Origin: Henricia sp. BOLD:AAB3569
Taxonomy: Eukaryota; Echinodermata; Asteroidea; Spinulosida; Echinasteridae
Reading direction: 5' to 3'
NCBI GenBank assembly: GCA_037783545.1
Contig: JBBELK010000006.1
Coordinates: 880,501-944,500 of the forward strand
Length of the DNA: 64,000 bases
Shown here: piece after piece, positions 44,741 to 55,893 of the stretch
Layout: every line of letters starts with the position of its first letter
Numbering within the stretch: the first letter of the stretch is position 1
Made by a program: the position numbers and the translations under genes
The notes under the pieces: generated by a model
What the model was told of the DNA's origin: nothing
What the model saw: the letters and a program-made list of their open reading frames with translations, nothing else
Database searches by the model: none

Positions 44741-44928
44741 GGAACTATGCATTGGGACTCGACTTGGGACTCTCGACTTGGGACTCTCGACTTGGGACTC
44801 TCGACTTGGGACTCTCGACTCGGGACTCTCGACTCGGGACTCTTGCCTTCGGGACCGGAGACTCGGGACCGGAGAGTCGGGACCGGAGACTCGGGACCGG
44901 AGACTCGGGACTCGACTTGTGAATTTAA
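44741..44928 (+). repeat. Tandem repeat GGACTC(T)CGACTTGGGACTC
   Basis: About eight 14-15 bp units (cgacttgggactct), then a variant (gggaccggagactc). It is a local expansion of the gactcg/gacttg words dispersed through the window. Confidence 0.85.
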
Positions 44929-45682
44929 CTTTTTAACATTAGTAATTTAGGTATAATAACAGTAAACAGTAAATTTGTAGTAATTTGAAAGGTTGAACAT
45001 TGACTTTAGCCAAGACAGCCAGTCCCTGCAGCTTTAAAAAGAGGTTACTTGGCTATCATTGTTCTGTTAGCTTCCATGTTTGCCTTCATAAAATATAACC
45101 AACTAAAATATTTCCATGCACACTTTAACAGAGCAATGAAATATATCTTTAAAAGGGAGAGGTCTCGTGATCAGGAAATTTATTCAATCCCAGATCAACA
45201 CATTTAGGAAATACCCAACATAGGTGTACTGTAGTTGCTAAAAGCTTTCTTTGATACGTTAAACTTCCTGTTTTTTGTAAATGACTTGAGTATTATAAAA
45301 TATTTAACTTTTACCTACAGACCTACAGCATCAAATTGCATAATTTGTTGAAAAGTATTGTCCTTAACAGTGAAAGTGAGTATACAGTTCCAATAAATTT
45401 GTCAGGAATAGCATGACAATACATTCTCATTTAAAGTGACCCAGCAGAAGTAAAGTACACGTATTTTTGAGTTTTGAAAACAAAAAAAGTCTATTGTCAC
45501 TAAAAGGGCAGATAGAAATTACAAGTTTTTGACAGTTAGGTACTTTGAAAGTAAATGTAATTTACTTTTGGCCCTCCATAACAGCTTCTGAATTTGTGAA
45601 GTTTGGTACTATATTTAACTGCACATAGGTTGTACATCTTAGCTGTTGTCCGATTGCGTGAAACAGCATTTTCCATCTTCTA
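44929..45682. other. Unassigned AT-rich DNA in intron 7
   Basis: No exon or repeat recognised. Confidence 0.35.
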
Positions 45683-45960
45683 AAGCCGTGTCCGAATTTG
45701 ACTTGTTTTTCGGGAGGTTTTACCGAGACGATGGTAAAATAAACAAATTGCTAAATTTTACTGCTGTCCGCATTTGGACTTTTTGACACGGGAAAATTTT
45801 ACTGAGACCGCGGGAGAGCATGCGCAGTGTCCCTTCAAGGCCAAGACGTACGCTTCCAGAGCGCTTTTACTGACTCAATGGGTCCGCATTGGACTTGTTG
45901 TCTCTGGAAAAGCAGTTGGACAGCAGTTGGACAGGAAAAGTAACCGCTGAGAGGAAATCT
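45683..45960. repeat. MITE family D, inverted partial copy
   Basis: taaagccgtgtccgaatttg, ttttaccgagacgatggtaa, ctgctgtccgcatttggact. The right part is lost near 45960. Confidence 0.65.
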
Positions 45961-46603
45961 TCTAAAGGCGTGTTCCCATTGGACGTCTTTTTCCGCGCCC
46001 TCGCGGGAACTTTCCGCGACTCCCTGTAAACATTCCTTCCTGTAAATCTCCCGTGCGTTCCCACTTACCATATATTTTACACGACGCGAGCGGAAAATTT
46101 AGCTACTCGGCTGGCCATATGTGGTCAATTGAGGGCGTGGTTTACATAACCTTTGACCTAACAGGATGTTTGACATGCCATGCGATACACATATTGGCGC
46201 GAAATTATTAATTGTGTGCATGCTGCACGAAACCCAATCAAATTTCGAATAACTTTGATTAAACTTGCCATTATATTTGCGAAGAAAAGAGCATAAAAAA
46301 ACATGTGCGTACGTACATACAGGGCCCGTACATAATAACCATAATTTTTTGCGCAATGTGTGGTGGGATTGCACGATGCAGGAAGTGACGTCATCCATCT
46401 GGCATTTTACACAGCGGCAGCGGTAGTTCTACAGGGCGGCGCTGTTCCCATTGGACTTTTCGAGGGCCCTGTAAAACTCCCGCGGTTGAGCGGAAAGTTT
46501 CCGCGGCCTCTCTCGCCCTGTACATTTTACATCGTGGCCCCGGGGAAAGAGCAATTTCGTGGGGTGGCACGGGGGTGACTCATGAGAATTTGAAGTGGGA
46601 AGT
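45961..46603. repeat. GC-rich repeat cluster (GTTCCCATTGGAC)
   Basis: ggcgtgttcccattggacgt at 45966 and gcgctgttcccattggactt at 46439 are similar phrases around a central segment, with a family G fragment (tggccccggggaaag) at 46535-46600. Confidence 0.5.
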
Positions 46604-47068
46604 ACACAGTGTTTACACTGGTCCCGAGCTCGGGATCAAGATTGGTCCCCTGATAAGAATGCGTCAGTGTTAACTGCAATGATCCTGAGTGCCGCGTTTA
46701 CATTCTGTAGTTGATATCGAGCGTGGTGCCAGAAGTTGCAGTCAAAGGTCATACTCTGTGTGCATGTACTGATCAATGTATGCATGGGTTGTGCATGTAC
46801 AGTGTACAAGGCCACTTGAATTTCACGGGCTTTTCCTCCGCTACGGCTGTGGAGCGGATGTGGCAGGTTGCTGTAAAATTAATTGCTTTAACCGCAAACT
46901 GATCCCGAGCTCGGGATCGAACCCTCCGCCAACGCGAGACCAAAATCTCGGGGTCTGATCCGGGGCCAATTTGGTTCCGAGAGCAATTACACTCAGTTTG
47001 TTTACACTCGGGGCTGATCCTGAGCTCGGTGTTCGACCCCGAGCTCAGGATCAAGTGTAAACAGGGTG
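46604..47068. repeat. MITE family F (GATCCCGAGCTCGGG)
   Basis: cacagtgtttacactggtcc on the left; gctcaggatcaagtgtaaac on the right. Repeated palindromic words ccgagctcgggatc lie inside. An inverted copy is at 60611-61056. Confidence 0.75.
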
Positions 47069-47246
47069 CCGGGGCCTATTTTCACCCTGCGTCGCCCCCG
47101 GGGCCACTCCTGAGATTTTGTCTCTTGGTAAAAAGCTAAAGGGGTGCCAGCACAGGGGAAGTACTTGTGCATGTACTTCAGTTGCCACTTTTCAGAATAT
47201 CCATTGCATTGACTAAAATGACCCAAATCTTTTCTTAAACTTTTAG

Positions 47247-47318
47247 GTGGTGGACAAAGCACGTCGCACCGGCCAGTGTCGGCATACATACGTAGAGAAC
47301 CACCTGGTGGAGAAATAG
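47247..47318 (+). CDS. TTLL5: TTLL5-like gene, exon 8
   Basis: This small exon of 72 nt is bounded by cttaaacttttag and ATAG|GTAAGT. It enters with two bases and leaves with one, exactly as exon 7 requires. It encodes GGQSTSHRPVSAYIRREPPG GEI (about 23 residues), and RPVSA repeats the motif of exon 7. The exon is too short to identify alone. Phase, splice sites and the shared motif support it. Extra exons of 3n length in the same phase could be hidden in intron 7. Confidence 0.75.
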   Translation: MVDKARRTGQCRHTYVENHLVEK

Positions 47319-47427
47319 GTAAGTTGTAATTCACTAAATTGCAGCCACTAAATATTTATACAGGAAAACTAATTTTTTTGGAAGTCGCCTATTACAAGGC
47401 CAAGTGGTCAGTATAGATAGGTAAGGG

Positions 47428-47550
47428 GGAGGGTGTGTGTTGAGGACTTGTGGTGGACTTGTGGTGGACTTGTGGTGGACTTGTGGTGGACTTGTGGTGG
47501 ACTTGTGGTGGACTTGTGGTGGACTTGTAGTGGACTTGTAGTGGACTTCA
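47428..47550 (+). repeat. 12-bp tandem repeat just after exon 8
   Basis: About ten units of ggacttgtggtg, starting about 110 bp past the exon-8 donor. An ORF on the minus strand with HHKSTTSPPQV repeats is an artefact. Confidence 0.9.
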
Positions 47551-47794
47551 TATGGAGAACTTTTCTGCTATTGTGGTCAACAAAATCAAGCATGTGTTTG
47601 CAGTGGAACTGACCTTCAAAGAAACTGACCACTCAAGTGTGGGTTACTGGAATGTATTATTAATACATGTAGGTGGAGATTGCTGAATTGAGCCCTAAAT
47701 TCTCGCTCTCCCCAAACTCCCCCCAAAAAATTGCAATTTGAAACCAGGTAGGCAATATGTGTACACAAAATCAGTGGATTGAGAAAGGAGGATG

Positions 47795-47940
47795 ATTCAC
47801 CTTTTCCAATTCATCTTTTGTGTGGAGTTGAACCCGGCGCAATTGCCAGGTTGAACCCCACAATCGTCAAGATCACTTAATTGTAGTGTAAACGCTACCC
47901 GAATACAAATTTGAAATGTGAGCTTGTGCAGTGTGCAACT
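47795..47940 (-). repeat. Fragment of family B
   Basis: ttgaaccccacaatcgtcaa and gtgtaaacgctacccgaata match the inside of family B in reverse. Confidence 0.5.
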
Positions 47941-48605
47941 TGTGCTAGACGAATCCAACACCAGTTGGATAATTCTCCGGCATTTTCTTTCCTCGAGAAG
48001 GAAAATTGCTGGGGAAAATTCTCTTCGCTATTTACTGGAAAATAGCAGATAAGTCCCATTTCTTCTTAGCAATTTTTCCATCTTTTTCAGTATTATCGAG
48101 TAAATGGGTCTCAATAGAAACATAAAGTCTCTTGCAGATAGTTCATCTTGGTAGATTTCCTGAGCAATATACGGTTGTGATCATTATTAAAGTGTTTCAC
48201 CTAACTGATGAAGTTTAATAGCTACATGACTCAACATTCTTGATACACATGTAATCTTCCCGAATCAAATACCAGGCATGAACATTAATAACATTTAACC
48301 ATAAATCTTAACATCTTAAATTGTCAGTACATGTATGTATAGTGAACATTGCAAAACAAGCCTGGACAGTACTACATGTATACACACCTCTAAAGGGTTC
48401 TGCAAGGCTTACATATTTACCCATAGGTGTTTATCATCCCTTGATATTGTCCAGAGAATAGCAGTTGTCTCTGCCATATATCTGTCCTGATAACACATAT
48501 TTTTCTTTAAATTTCATAAAATTTATACTTTTGGCCCTGACATCGATATAAATCTACTGGTTAACAATAAACAGATCAGTGTGATGTCTTGTGTGTAGGT
48601 TTTTC
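47941..48605. other. MITE fragment and unassigned DNA
   Basis: 47941-48125 has ccggcattttctttcctcga and gtaaatgggtctcaatagaa, matching the family at 13595. The remainder is unassigned. Confidence 0.4.
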
Positions 48606-49050
48606 ACACAGTAAAGGGATATGTGTTTTCAATACTTGAGAGGTACCTTTTCCTTCAGGATTATATCTCTGTACAATGTCATTCATCTTCTCTCAAAACA
48701 AAAGAAATATCTTAAGATAGATCTTAGGATGGATCTTAGGAGATAACTTCAGCTAAAGAATGGCAACGAATAGTGCCTCAACATACCTTCCTGAAAGCCC
48801 TGTGTGCAAATTTCCAATATACCGTATGTAACAAGGACACCAACGAATGTCACAAAGTATGTGTCCTTTGTTACATACGTTAAATAGGAAATTTGTACAC
48901 AGGGTTTTCAGAAAGGTATGATGTTGCACTATTTGTTGCTCAAGTTATCTTCTTAGATCTGTCTTAAGATATTTCTTTTGTTTTGAGAGAAGATAACTGG
49001 CATTGCACAGAGCTATGATCTTGGTGAAAAAGTCTCTCCAGTATTGAAAA
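48606..49050. repeat. Large fold-back element (family H)
   Basis: The two halves are inverted copies around about 48855: cttctctcaaaacaaaagaa with ttcttttgttttgagagaag, and ccctgtgtgcaaatttccaa with ggaaatttgtacacaggg. A related element is at 53430. Confidence 0.8.
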
Positions 49051-50069
49051 CGGACTTATATACGTACATTTGGCAACCAAGACCATATTTTCAATCAATG
49101 GTCCTAAAATTAGTCTGAACACTGAAAGTTGCAGCCATGTAGGCAGGGGTCAAAATTAACACTGGTCCTGTGGTCCGAGACCAGTAAAAAGTTAGAAGGA
49201 TCTATCAAAGACGATGGACCAGTGAATACATTTCCTGACTCATGGAAACATTCCCCGATGCCTAATCCACAGTAAACATTTCTTACTCAATGCGAAGAAT
49301 TCCTGGTTACACAAACAATTCCTGATCGCTTTATTAGACATTTTCAGATAACTACATTTTTTTCTCCGCTCTCTCCACAATATAACTGCTGATAGGGTTG
49401 TGCGCCTTGGCCAGGTTGCCACCTAGTTGAAGCGAAATAGTTCTAGTGATTTCCTGATGGCAGCGGTAATAATGGCAACAGTGCCAGGAGCACCCCCGTG
49501 GTGCGGACATGTGCGCTATATAAGTATCCACCATTATTACCAGTGGACCACCAAATTTTCAGCAGAACCAGTAAAGTTCTCTAATCTACTCGAGTCCAAT
49601 CCTGGACTCTAGTACTACAACACTGCCTGTGGTTGAGTGGTTAATTCTCTCTCTCACACACACATACAGATGTGAACCCACCTCCCACCGCGGACGCTCC
49701 ATTGTTCCTCTTTTGTTTGGACATAGTCGTTTTGGCGACTGCTCTATTTTGTTTTCCACATGATTCCAAATCCCGGACGTCACTTGGCAATCGCGGACGA
49801 TATTGTTCCTATTGTTAAACGTCCCTGATTTGAATACGTGAACCCGCGGACAAGCTTTTGCGCGTTTGGGATCAAATGTTTTCATAATGACAGTCCTTAG
49901 GCCTATTTAGCAGACTTGATGCAAACAATTTATGTCCGAGTTGAGTAATTCCTGTCGGTGACTGGAGTCCAAGTCAACTCATTTGCAACAGTGACTTGAG
50001 TCCAAGTCAAGTCTTTAAATTGATATAAATGTGGACAAATGGCCATGCGTTTAGGAAATCTAGATGCAA
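49051..50069. other. Unassigned DNA with SINE end and GACTC words
   Basis: It contains the SINE fragment at 49430 and gactggagtccaagtcaact-type words at 49950-50010. No exon. Confidence 0.35.
49430..49535. repeat. SINE 3' end fragment
   Basis: gatttcctgatggcagcggt ... gtgcgctatataagtatcca followed by an ATT-rich tail. It matches the fragment at 9100. Confidence 0.5.
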
Positions 50070-50150
50070 CTTGGCTCCAACAGGATTCGAACAGCGGACC
50101 TTCTGCTTAATGTGCAGATGCCTTACCAATTGAGCTTATGATACCAACTG
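50070..50150 (-). repeat. tRNA-like SINE head
   Basis: The minus strand reads ataagctcaattggtaaggc (box A) and ctgttcgaatcctgttggag (box B). It resembles family S-A but is diverged. A decayed tRNA is possible. Confidence 0.5.
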
Positions 50151-51247
50151 GTGGCCTTGAAACACGGTAAATATTGCAGTTGTTCCTCACTGATTGGGAT
50201 TGGCTATCGCATGAGCTTAGCAAGCCCTACAGAGGGATAAACTCTTCAATGAGATAACCACCCCTCCCATCACTTAAGAATAAGATACGACCCAAACCCC
50301 TGCCCGGCTCGTCCCAATTATTATGTATGAATAGGTGAATGGAGACTGAGTCAACTTGGTAAAAATTGCGACTCGTCCTAAGCCAGAGTCTTTACATCAC
50401 TGCATTAGACTATTGGTGTACCTCAGTCTTGGTTGCGGCTAAATCAGAAAAGCATTACATGTACATCTGCAAAAGTGTTTAATATCTTTCACCTGAGGGC
50501 CCAGCCTATAGATAGGCCCCAGTGGACAGTTTTTCTGAAATGCTTGTCCTTTGTGTGGGCTTACAGAAAGTAAATCACATCTGGCCTGTGGCCCATTATA
50601 GAAAGGATAATTTTATGATTCCTTTGCGTGCAGAAGTTTGATTAACTGGGAGGAAATAGGGAAAGGAACAGATTGTTCATGAGGGAATTTTGGTTGGGCA
50701 ACAATAACAAGACAAGATGGTAACCATCAAATTTAAAATAAGGTCTGAAAATGGCAACAGTTTTTGAGTATGGGTAGGCCTATGTGATTTAGCTCATTCT
50801 TAGGAGTTTGTGTTGGTTTTATATGCGTGGGGAGATTTAGTGAGAATTCTTGGCATATCATGGTAGACTACCCAACCCTATTTTTCCTATGGGTGTTGAG
50901 ATTTTGACAGCATAGCATTTTTCATATTTTTCCCATTACCATTCTAAAAAACTGAAAAAAAACTTTTGTTTTATTGCTGTGAGAATCTTGGATGTTTTTA
51001 CTGAAAACGGTGCGCCATACTTTTTTTGTTCAGGGGCAGTGTACTGTAAATACAGTTGAAAAAAAAGAAGAAAGAAAGAATTTCTCCATAAATTGCTGAT
51101 AAAAAGTGTAAAGATCTCTTGTGGGAATTGCTGCAAATACTCGGGAGCACGATCTCGTTCCTATTAGTTTTTCAGTGACTGGAGTTGGACAGGTCTCACC
51201 AAGTCCAATGCGGACAGGCCTTTAGTGGGGTACCATGACCAAGTGCT
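50151..51247. other. Unassigned DNA
   Basis: It includes the family P fragment at 50868 and a family D end (gtccaatgcggacaggcctt) near 51205. No exon is supported. Confidence 0.35.
50868..50950. repeat. Fragment of family P
   Basis: cctatgggtgttgagatttt and cattaccattctaaaa match the inside of family P. Only about 80 bp remain. Confidence 0.5.
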
Positions 51248-51780
51248 TTAAAGGCCCAGTGTATCATTTGCAATGACCCCAAAAAGTAATCGACGAGTTT
51301 ACAGGGGAAAAGTTCTGAAAGTAAATAGCAACTACTCAATGAAAGGTTTCCGCTTAAAATGATATAATTTTACCAGAAAATAATCCATAAAGATGAAATT
51401 ATTTAGATCGTTTGTAAACAATTTACTTATTTTTGGTTCGCATCTACGCGGTCCAAAATGCATGGGCGCTGTGTAATGCGTGTGCGTGTTCCAACGCGAT
51501 GCATTTTTATGGATCGCGCACACGCAGTATATGATGTGCGCCACAGAGTGCATGACGAAAGCCACATAGGCTTAGTACACGATCAACTGAGAACGAATAT
51601 TTAAAAAACCCTGCATGCCAAGACCAGGAAAACGCATATGGATTTTCATGGTTTTTTTAAACGTGGTACATTTGACAAAGCTGAAATTTCTTCGGATGAG
51701 TTTGTTGATGTCTTTCTTTTGATTTATAATGGTTTTATTCACAGAATCGCTCAAAAACAGATCATCTACAGGGATTTTAA
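51248..51780. repeat. TTAA-ended MITE, family T1, opposite orientation
   Basis: A diverged reverse-complement copy of 3144-3690, bounded by TTAAAGGCCCAGTGTATC and AGATCATCTACAGGGATTTTAA. It directly abuts a SINE at its right end. Confidence 0.7.
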
Positions 51781-51783
51781 GTC

Positions 51784-52110
51784 AATGACTCGCAACACTC
51801 GGGTGAAAACTTGGGGTTGCGGGTTCGCTACCCAGCTGTGATACCTGTGCCCTTGAGCAAGGCACTTAAACACACTTGCTCCATCCTTCGGTAGGGATGT
51901 AAAGCCGTTGTTCCACTGGTTGTGTATTGTACTTAACAGATCCCAGAGCATTCTTTAGTGAAGAGTATGGGGATTCCCCGGTGTCTCTGCATGGCCGTCG
52001 GCTGCCAATGGTGCCACCCACCTATGTATTTTGATGTTTAGGTGGAAGACACTTCATGCAATTCAGCCTACAGGCTGCGAATTTAAGTTCATTACACCCA
52101 ATAAAAAATA
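51784..52110 (+). repeat. tRNA-derived SINE, family S-G
   Basis: aacttggggttgcgggttcg (box B region), cttgagcaaggcacttaaac and gattccccggtgtctctgc match the copy at 11875-12305 in the opposite orientation. The box A part is lost at the junction with the T1 element. Confidence 0.7.
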
Positions 52111-52149
52111 AACACTATCTGGTATGGTTCATAGGGAGAACCGGGGAGT

Positions 52150-52265
52150 CCTACCACTGTGCCTTATAGCTCAGCTGATAGAGCATCTGCACGGTGATTC
52201 GGAGGTCTCGGGATTGAATCCTGATAAGGCCCTTAAAATTGTTCTCTCATCCCAAGTTTGGTATT
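52150..52265 (+). repeat. tRNA-derived SINE, family S-A
   Basis: ttatagctcagctgatagag (box A), cgggattgaatcctgataag (box B) and the shared tail ctctcatcccaagtttgg. Confidence 0.7.
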
Positions 52266-53429
52266 AGTATATACGTACATATGTACTTTTAAAAGTTTCA
52301 TAAATTTTGATAGTGTAACTTGATCCGATTCAGAACAATGCCGATGAAATCCTTCATATGGTTCTCATTTCTGTGTAGGCTTTGCTGCTTTAACCTGTCC
52401 AGGGTATTAACGTCATCCAGTAAAAGTCATGTAAATTCTCTCCCCAGCTTGTTCAACCTTAATCCCCTGGCCAGGGATAAAGTGGAAGGACGGTCAGTCT
52501 GCATGCTGCCAGTATAATGTTCTTTCCAGATACAACTGAAAGTGAAAGCTTTCTTGGGTGGCATAAAGGCCTGGTCACACATTCGCGTCAAACATCAAGT
52601 TTTGTGCATCAAGTATGGAGTTGCAAAGTTTGCATTGGAAGATATCTCAATTTCTAGATGTACGAAATTAATATTTAATTCTGAAATAGACATACATGTA
52701 CATTTCTAAATGCTACTAAAGGTTACGGGTAGCGTACGCAAACGTATGCGTACGCATATCCGTCGGCTTGCGAAACCTCCCTTTTGGCACAAATGGCTTT
52801 CAAACTATTTCTTTCTAATGTGTTGCCAAATTATTTCCGTACACACTACATACAACTGATAGCCCATGCATTTAATGCAATATTTACAGTAAACACACCT
52901 CACTTGACAATGAGAATTAGTGCATGCGTGACTTTTTCCCAGTGAACATGCAGTGATAAAGATGTCTCCCCATCCTAGATCCGTCTACCATCCCTGACCC
53001 AACCGAGGTGCAATTTGCACTCGGCTATTGGGTCATAGAACTGTTGATCACCCAACCATCTGGGTCGTCCAGTTGGGAATACCCCATCGTATCATCAAGG
53101 GGCCAAAGTTGAAGGGAAATAAAAACAGTTATAATGCAATCTGAAGGTATTGTTACTAGCTGCCACACACGCATTTTGTGCAGAGCGAGTCCCAAAGGGG
53201 CGGGAAAGTCGCACGTGGGAGGTTTTTGGTCGGAGCATTTTATAAACAAACAAGCTTTCCTTTTTCCTGTAAATATTCTTCATAAATGCTTCATAAGCAA
53301 TTTTTGTTTGGGGTGGAAGAATTTTCTCATCTATACTTCTGTATGTTGTTTATAGGAGGAAACATCGTGACATCACTGGTAGGTGATACATTGGTAGGCA
53401 ATTGAAATAGCACACCTAACATGTACAGA
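52266..53429. other. Unassigned DNA
   Basis: An open frame at 52320-52517 lacks splice and domain support. A 23-nt segment at 53356-53378 has an acceptor and donor in the right phase but is too short to call. Confidence 0.35.
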
Positions 53430-53937
53430 AGTCTTTCCACGGTAAAGGGGGCATTTTGGCAATGCAGACCATATCTTCCAGAAAATACCTTTGTCTGGTC
53501 TCAAAATAAAAGAAATAGTTTCAGTTGTTCTGAAGAGATAAAGGGTTATACAAATAGTGTGACAACATGCCTTTCTAAAAACCCTGTGTACAAATTTCCA
53601 ATATACGCTTGTAACCAGGACGGCCTAAAATGTAACACAAGTGTCTGTCCCAGTTACGAGCGGTTTTTAGAAAGGCATGTTGTCACACTATTTGTAACCT
53701 TTTTTGGGCCTAAGTTATCTCTTCAGAACAACTGAAACTTATTAGGTGATCGGGCCAACAGCCCGATCACCTATTACTCTCGTACGATTTCTTTGTCTTT
53801 TTTTTTTTTTTTTTTTTTTTTTTTCTTTTTCTTTTTCCACTCAAACGTTTCCAGAGCTTTTCTTCAAAACGGTTCAAGCTATCAACTTGAAACTTTGTAG
53901 GAACATCAACCCCAATGTGAAGGTGTGCATACAAGGG

Positions 53938-55631
53938 TGACGTCATTGTGACGTCATTGGGTATCAAATTACAACCCAAAAATGACTAAAATATGCATGT
54001 TTTAAAATGCTTCCGTCTGGAAAACCACGTGACCCATGATTTTCGTATTTAGCAGGCTTATAGATAAGATCATGGCCTACGATTTTCTTCGTGTGGGCAT
54101 TTTCATCTGACCCTTCCTTCTGGGGTCAATCTGAGGTCAAAGTTCAACGAAAACGAAAATCGCAATTTTTGCACTTATTGAGCAACAATGCCCATCAAAC
54201 CAAGCTGAATCTTTAAGTAACTAAGTACAGGCATAGGTCCTATGGCAGACTTTCACCAGCGTGTATAATATTATGATGGCATCAAGCGTGACGTCATCGT
54301 GACGTCATCAAGTATCAAATTACACCCCCCAAAAAAACAAAATATGCATATTTTAAAATGCTTCCGTCTTGAAAACCACGTGACCCAGGATCTTCGTATT
54401 TGGCAGGTTTACAGATGACATTCTGTGCTACAATTTTCTTTGTGTGGGCATTTTCATCTGACCCTTCCTTCTGGGGTCAATTGGAGGTCAAAGTTCAACG
54501 AAACTGAGAATCTCAGTTTTTACACTTACCAGCAACAATGCCTATCAAACCAAGCTGAATCGTTAATAAATTAGATACAGACATAGGCCCTACGGCAGAC
54601 TTTCACCAGAATGTATAGTATCACGATGGCATCAAGTGTGACGTAATCATGACGTCATCAGGTGTCAAATTACAAAAATTCAAAGGTTATTATTTCCAAA
54701 ATTCATATCTCAAGAACCGTAATAGATACTTGAACAATTCTTTCACAACATGATAAGTCTAAATGAACTGAACAAATCATACGATGTCATGACCCCTGTG
54801 TGACGCCTACTTCCGGTCCAAACCGGAAGTTGTTCGAAAATGTGCATTTTGTAAGCGTTTTGAATGCAAATAGATTCAAAGTGGTAGTGAATTTGACCAT
54901 ATTTCTACGGAACGAAATGTTTCCACACATGTAGACTTTTTGACTATACCATTTGTGACGTCATCACATAGACGGTGGTTACGTAATGTGGCGTCAAAAT
55001 ACGCAAATTTGGAGCTGAATTGTTTTAAAATGCTGTATCTTGAGAACTACAGCAGATATTTGCATGATTCTTTCGCCATATCTAAGAACTTGATGTTTAT
55101 CAAATTGTTGAACAATTTGTGCACAACATTGTGACGTCATGATATCGTCACAGGTGTCAAATTACAAAAATTCAAAGGTTATTATTTTCAAAATTCATAT
55201 CTCAAGAACCGTAATAGATACTTGAACAATTCTTTCACAACATGATAAGTCTAAATGAACTGAACAAATCATACGATGTCATGACCCCTGTGTGACGCCT
55301 ACTTCCGGTCCAAACCGGAAGTTGTTCGAAAATGTGCAATTTTTTAGCATTTTGAATGCAAATAGATTCAAAGTGGTAGTGAATTTGACCATATTTCTAC
55401 GGAACGAAATGTTTCCACACATGTGGACCTTTTGACTATACCATTGGTGACGTCATTACATGGACGGTGGTTACGTAATGTGGTGTCAAATCACGCAAAT
55501 TTGGAGCTGAGATGTTTTAAAATGCTGTATCTTGAGAACTACAGCAGATATTTGCATGATTCTTTCGCCACATTTAAGAACTTGATGTTTATCAAATTGT
55601 TGAACAATTTGTGCACAAAATTGTGACGTCA
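53938..55631 (+). promoter_or_regulatory. Nine perfect TGACGTCA palindromes (CRE/ATF-type)
   Basis: Starts at 53938, 53949, 54289, 54300, 54650, 54956, 55132, 55448 and 55624; a near match TGACGTAA is at 54639. TGACGTCA is the consensus site of CREB/ATF factors. Factor binding here is inference. Confidence 0.6.
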
Positions 55632-55700
55632 TGATGTCGTCACAGGTGTCACATTACAAGATTTCAAAGGTTATTATTTCAACAATTCATATCTCAAAAC
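54661..55700 (+). repeat. 492-bp tandem repeat inside the Helitron-like element
   Basis: The phrase ggtgtcaaattacaaaaatt begins at 54661 and 55153, and a third partial unit starts at 55645, giving an exact 492-bp period. Shared phrases include ttccggtccaaaccggaagt and gtgacgtcat. Confidence 0.9.
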
Positions 55701-55772
55701 GGTGCAAGCTATCAACCCCCAGCTATGGCGGATATGCAGGGAGGAGATATTAGTTACCGGATTAGTGTATAC

Positions 55773-55893
55773 AGCAGCCGATTTCACGAAACTTTACGCA
55801 ATTGCGCAAGTCCACTTACGCCATAAGTTATTGCGCAAGTAATGGCGTAAGTGGACTTGCGCAATTGCGTAAAGTTTCGTGAAATCGGCTGCT
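55773..55893. repeat. Perfect 52-bp hairpin
   Basis: Arms 55773-55824 and 55842-55893 are exact reverse complements as far as I can read (agcagccgatttcacgaaac / gtttcgtgaaatcggctgct), with a 17-nt loop. It looks like a recent fold-back insertion in the Helitron-like element. Confidence 0.85.

Noticed and set aside
53356..53378. Possible 23-nt exon 9 of the TTLL5-like gene
   Set aside because: Acceptor (tgtttatag), donor (CTG|GTAGGT) and entry phase fit, but 23 nt is too short to distinguish from chance without RNA data.
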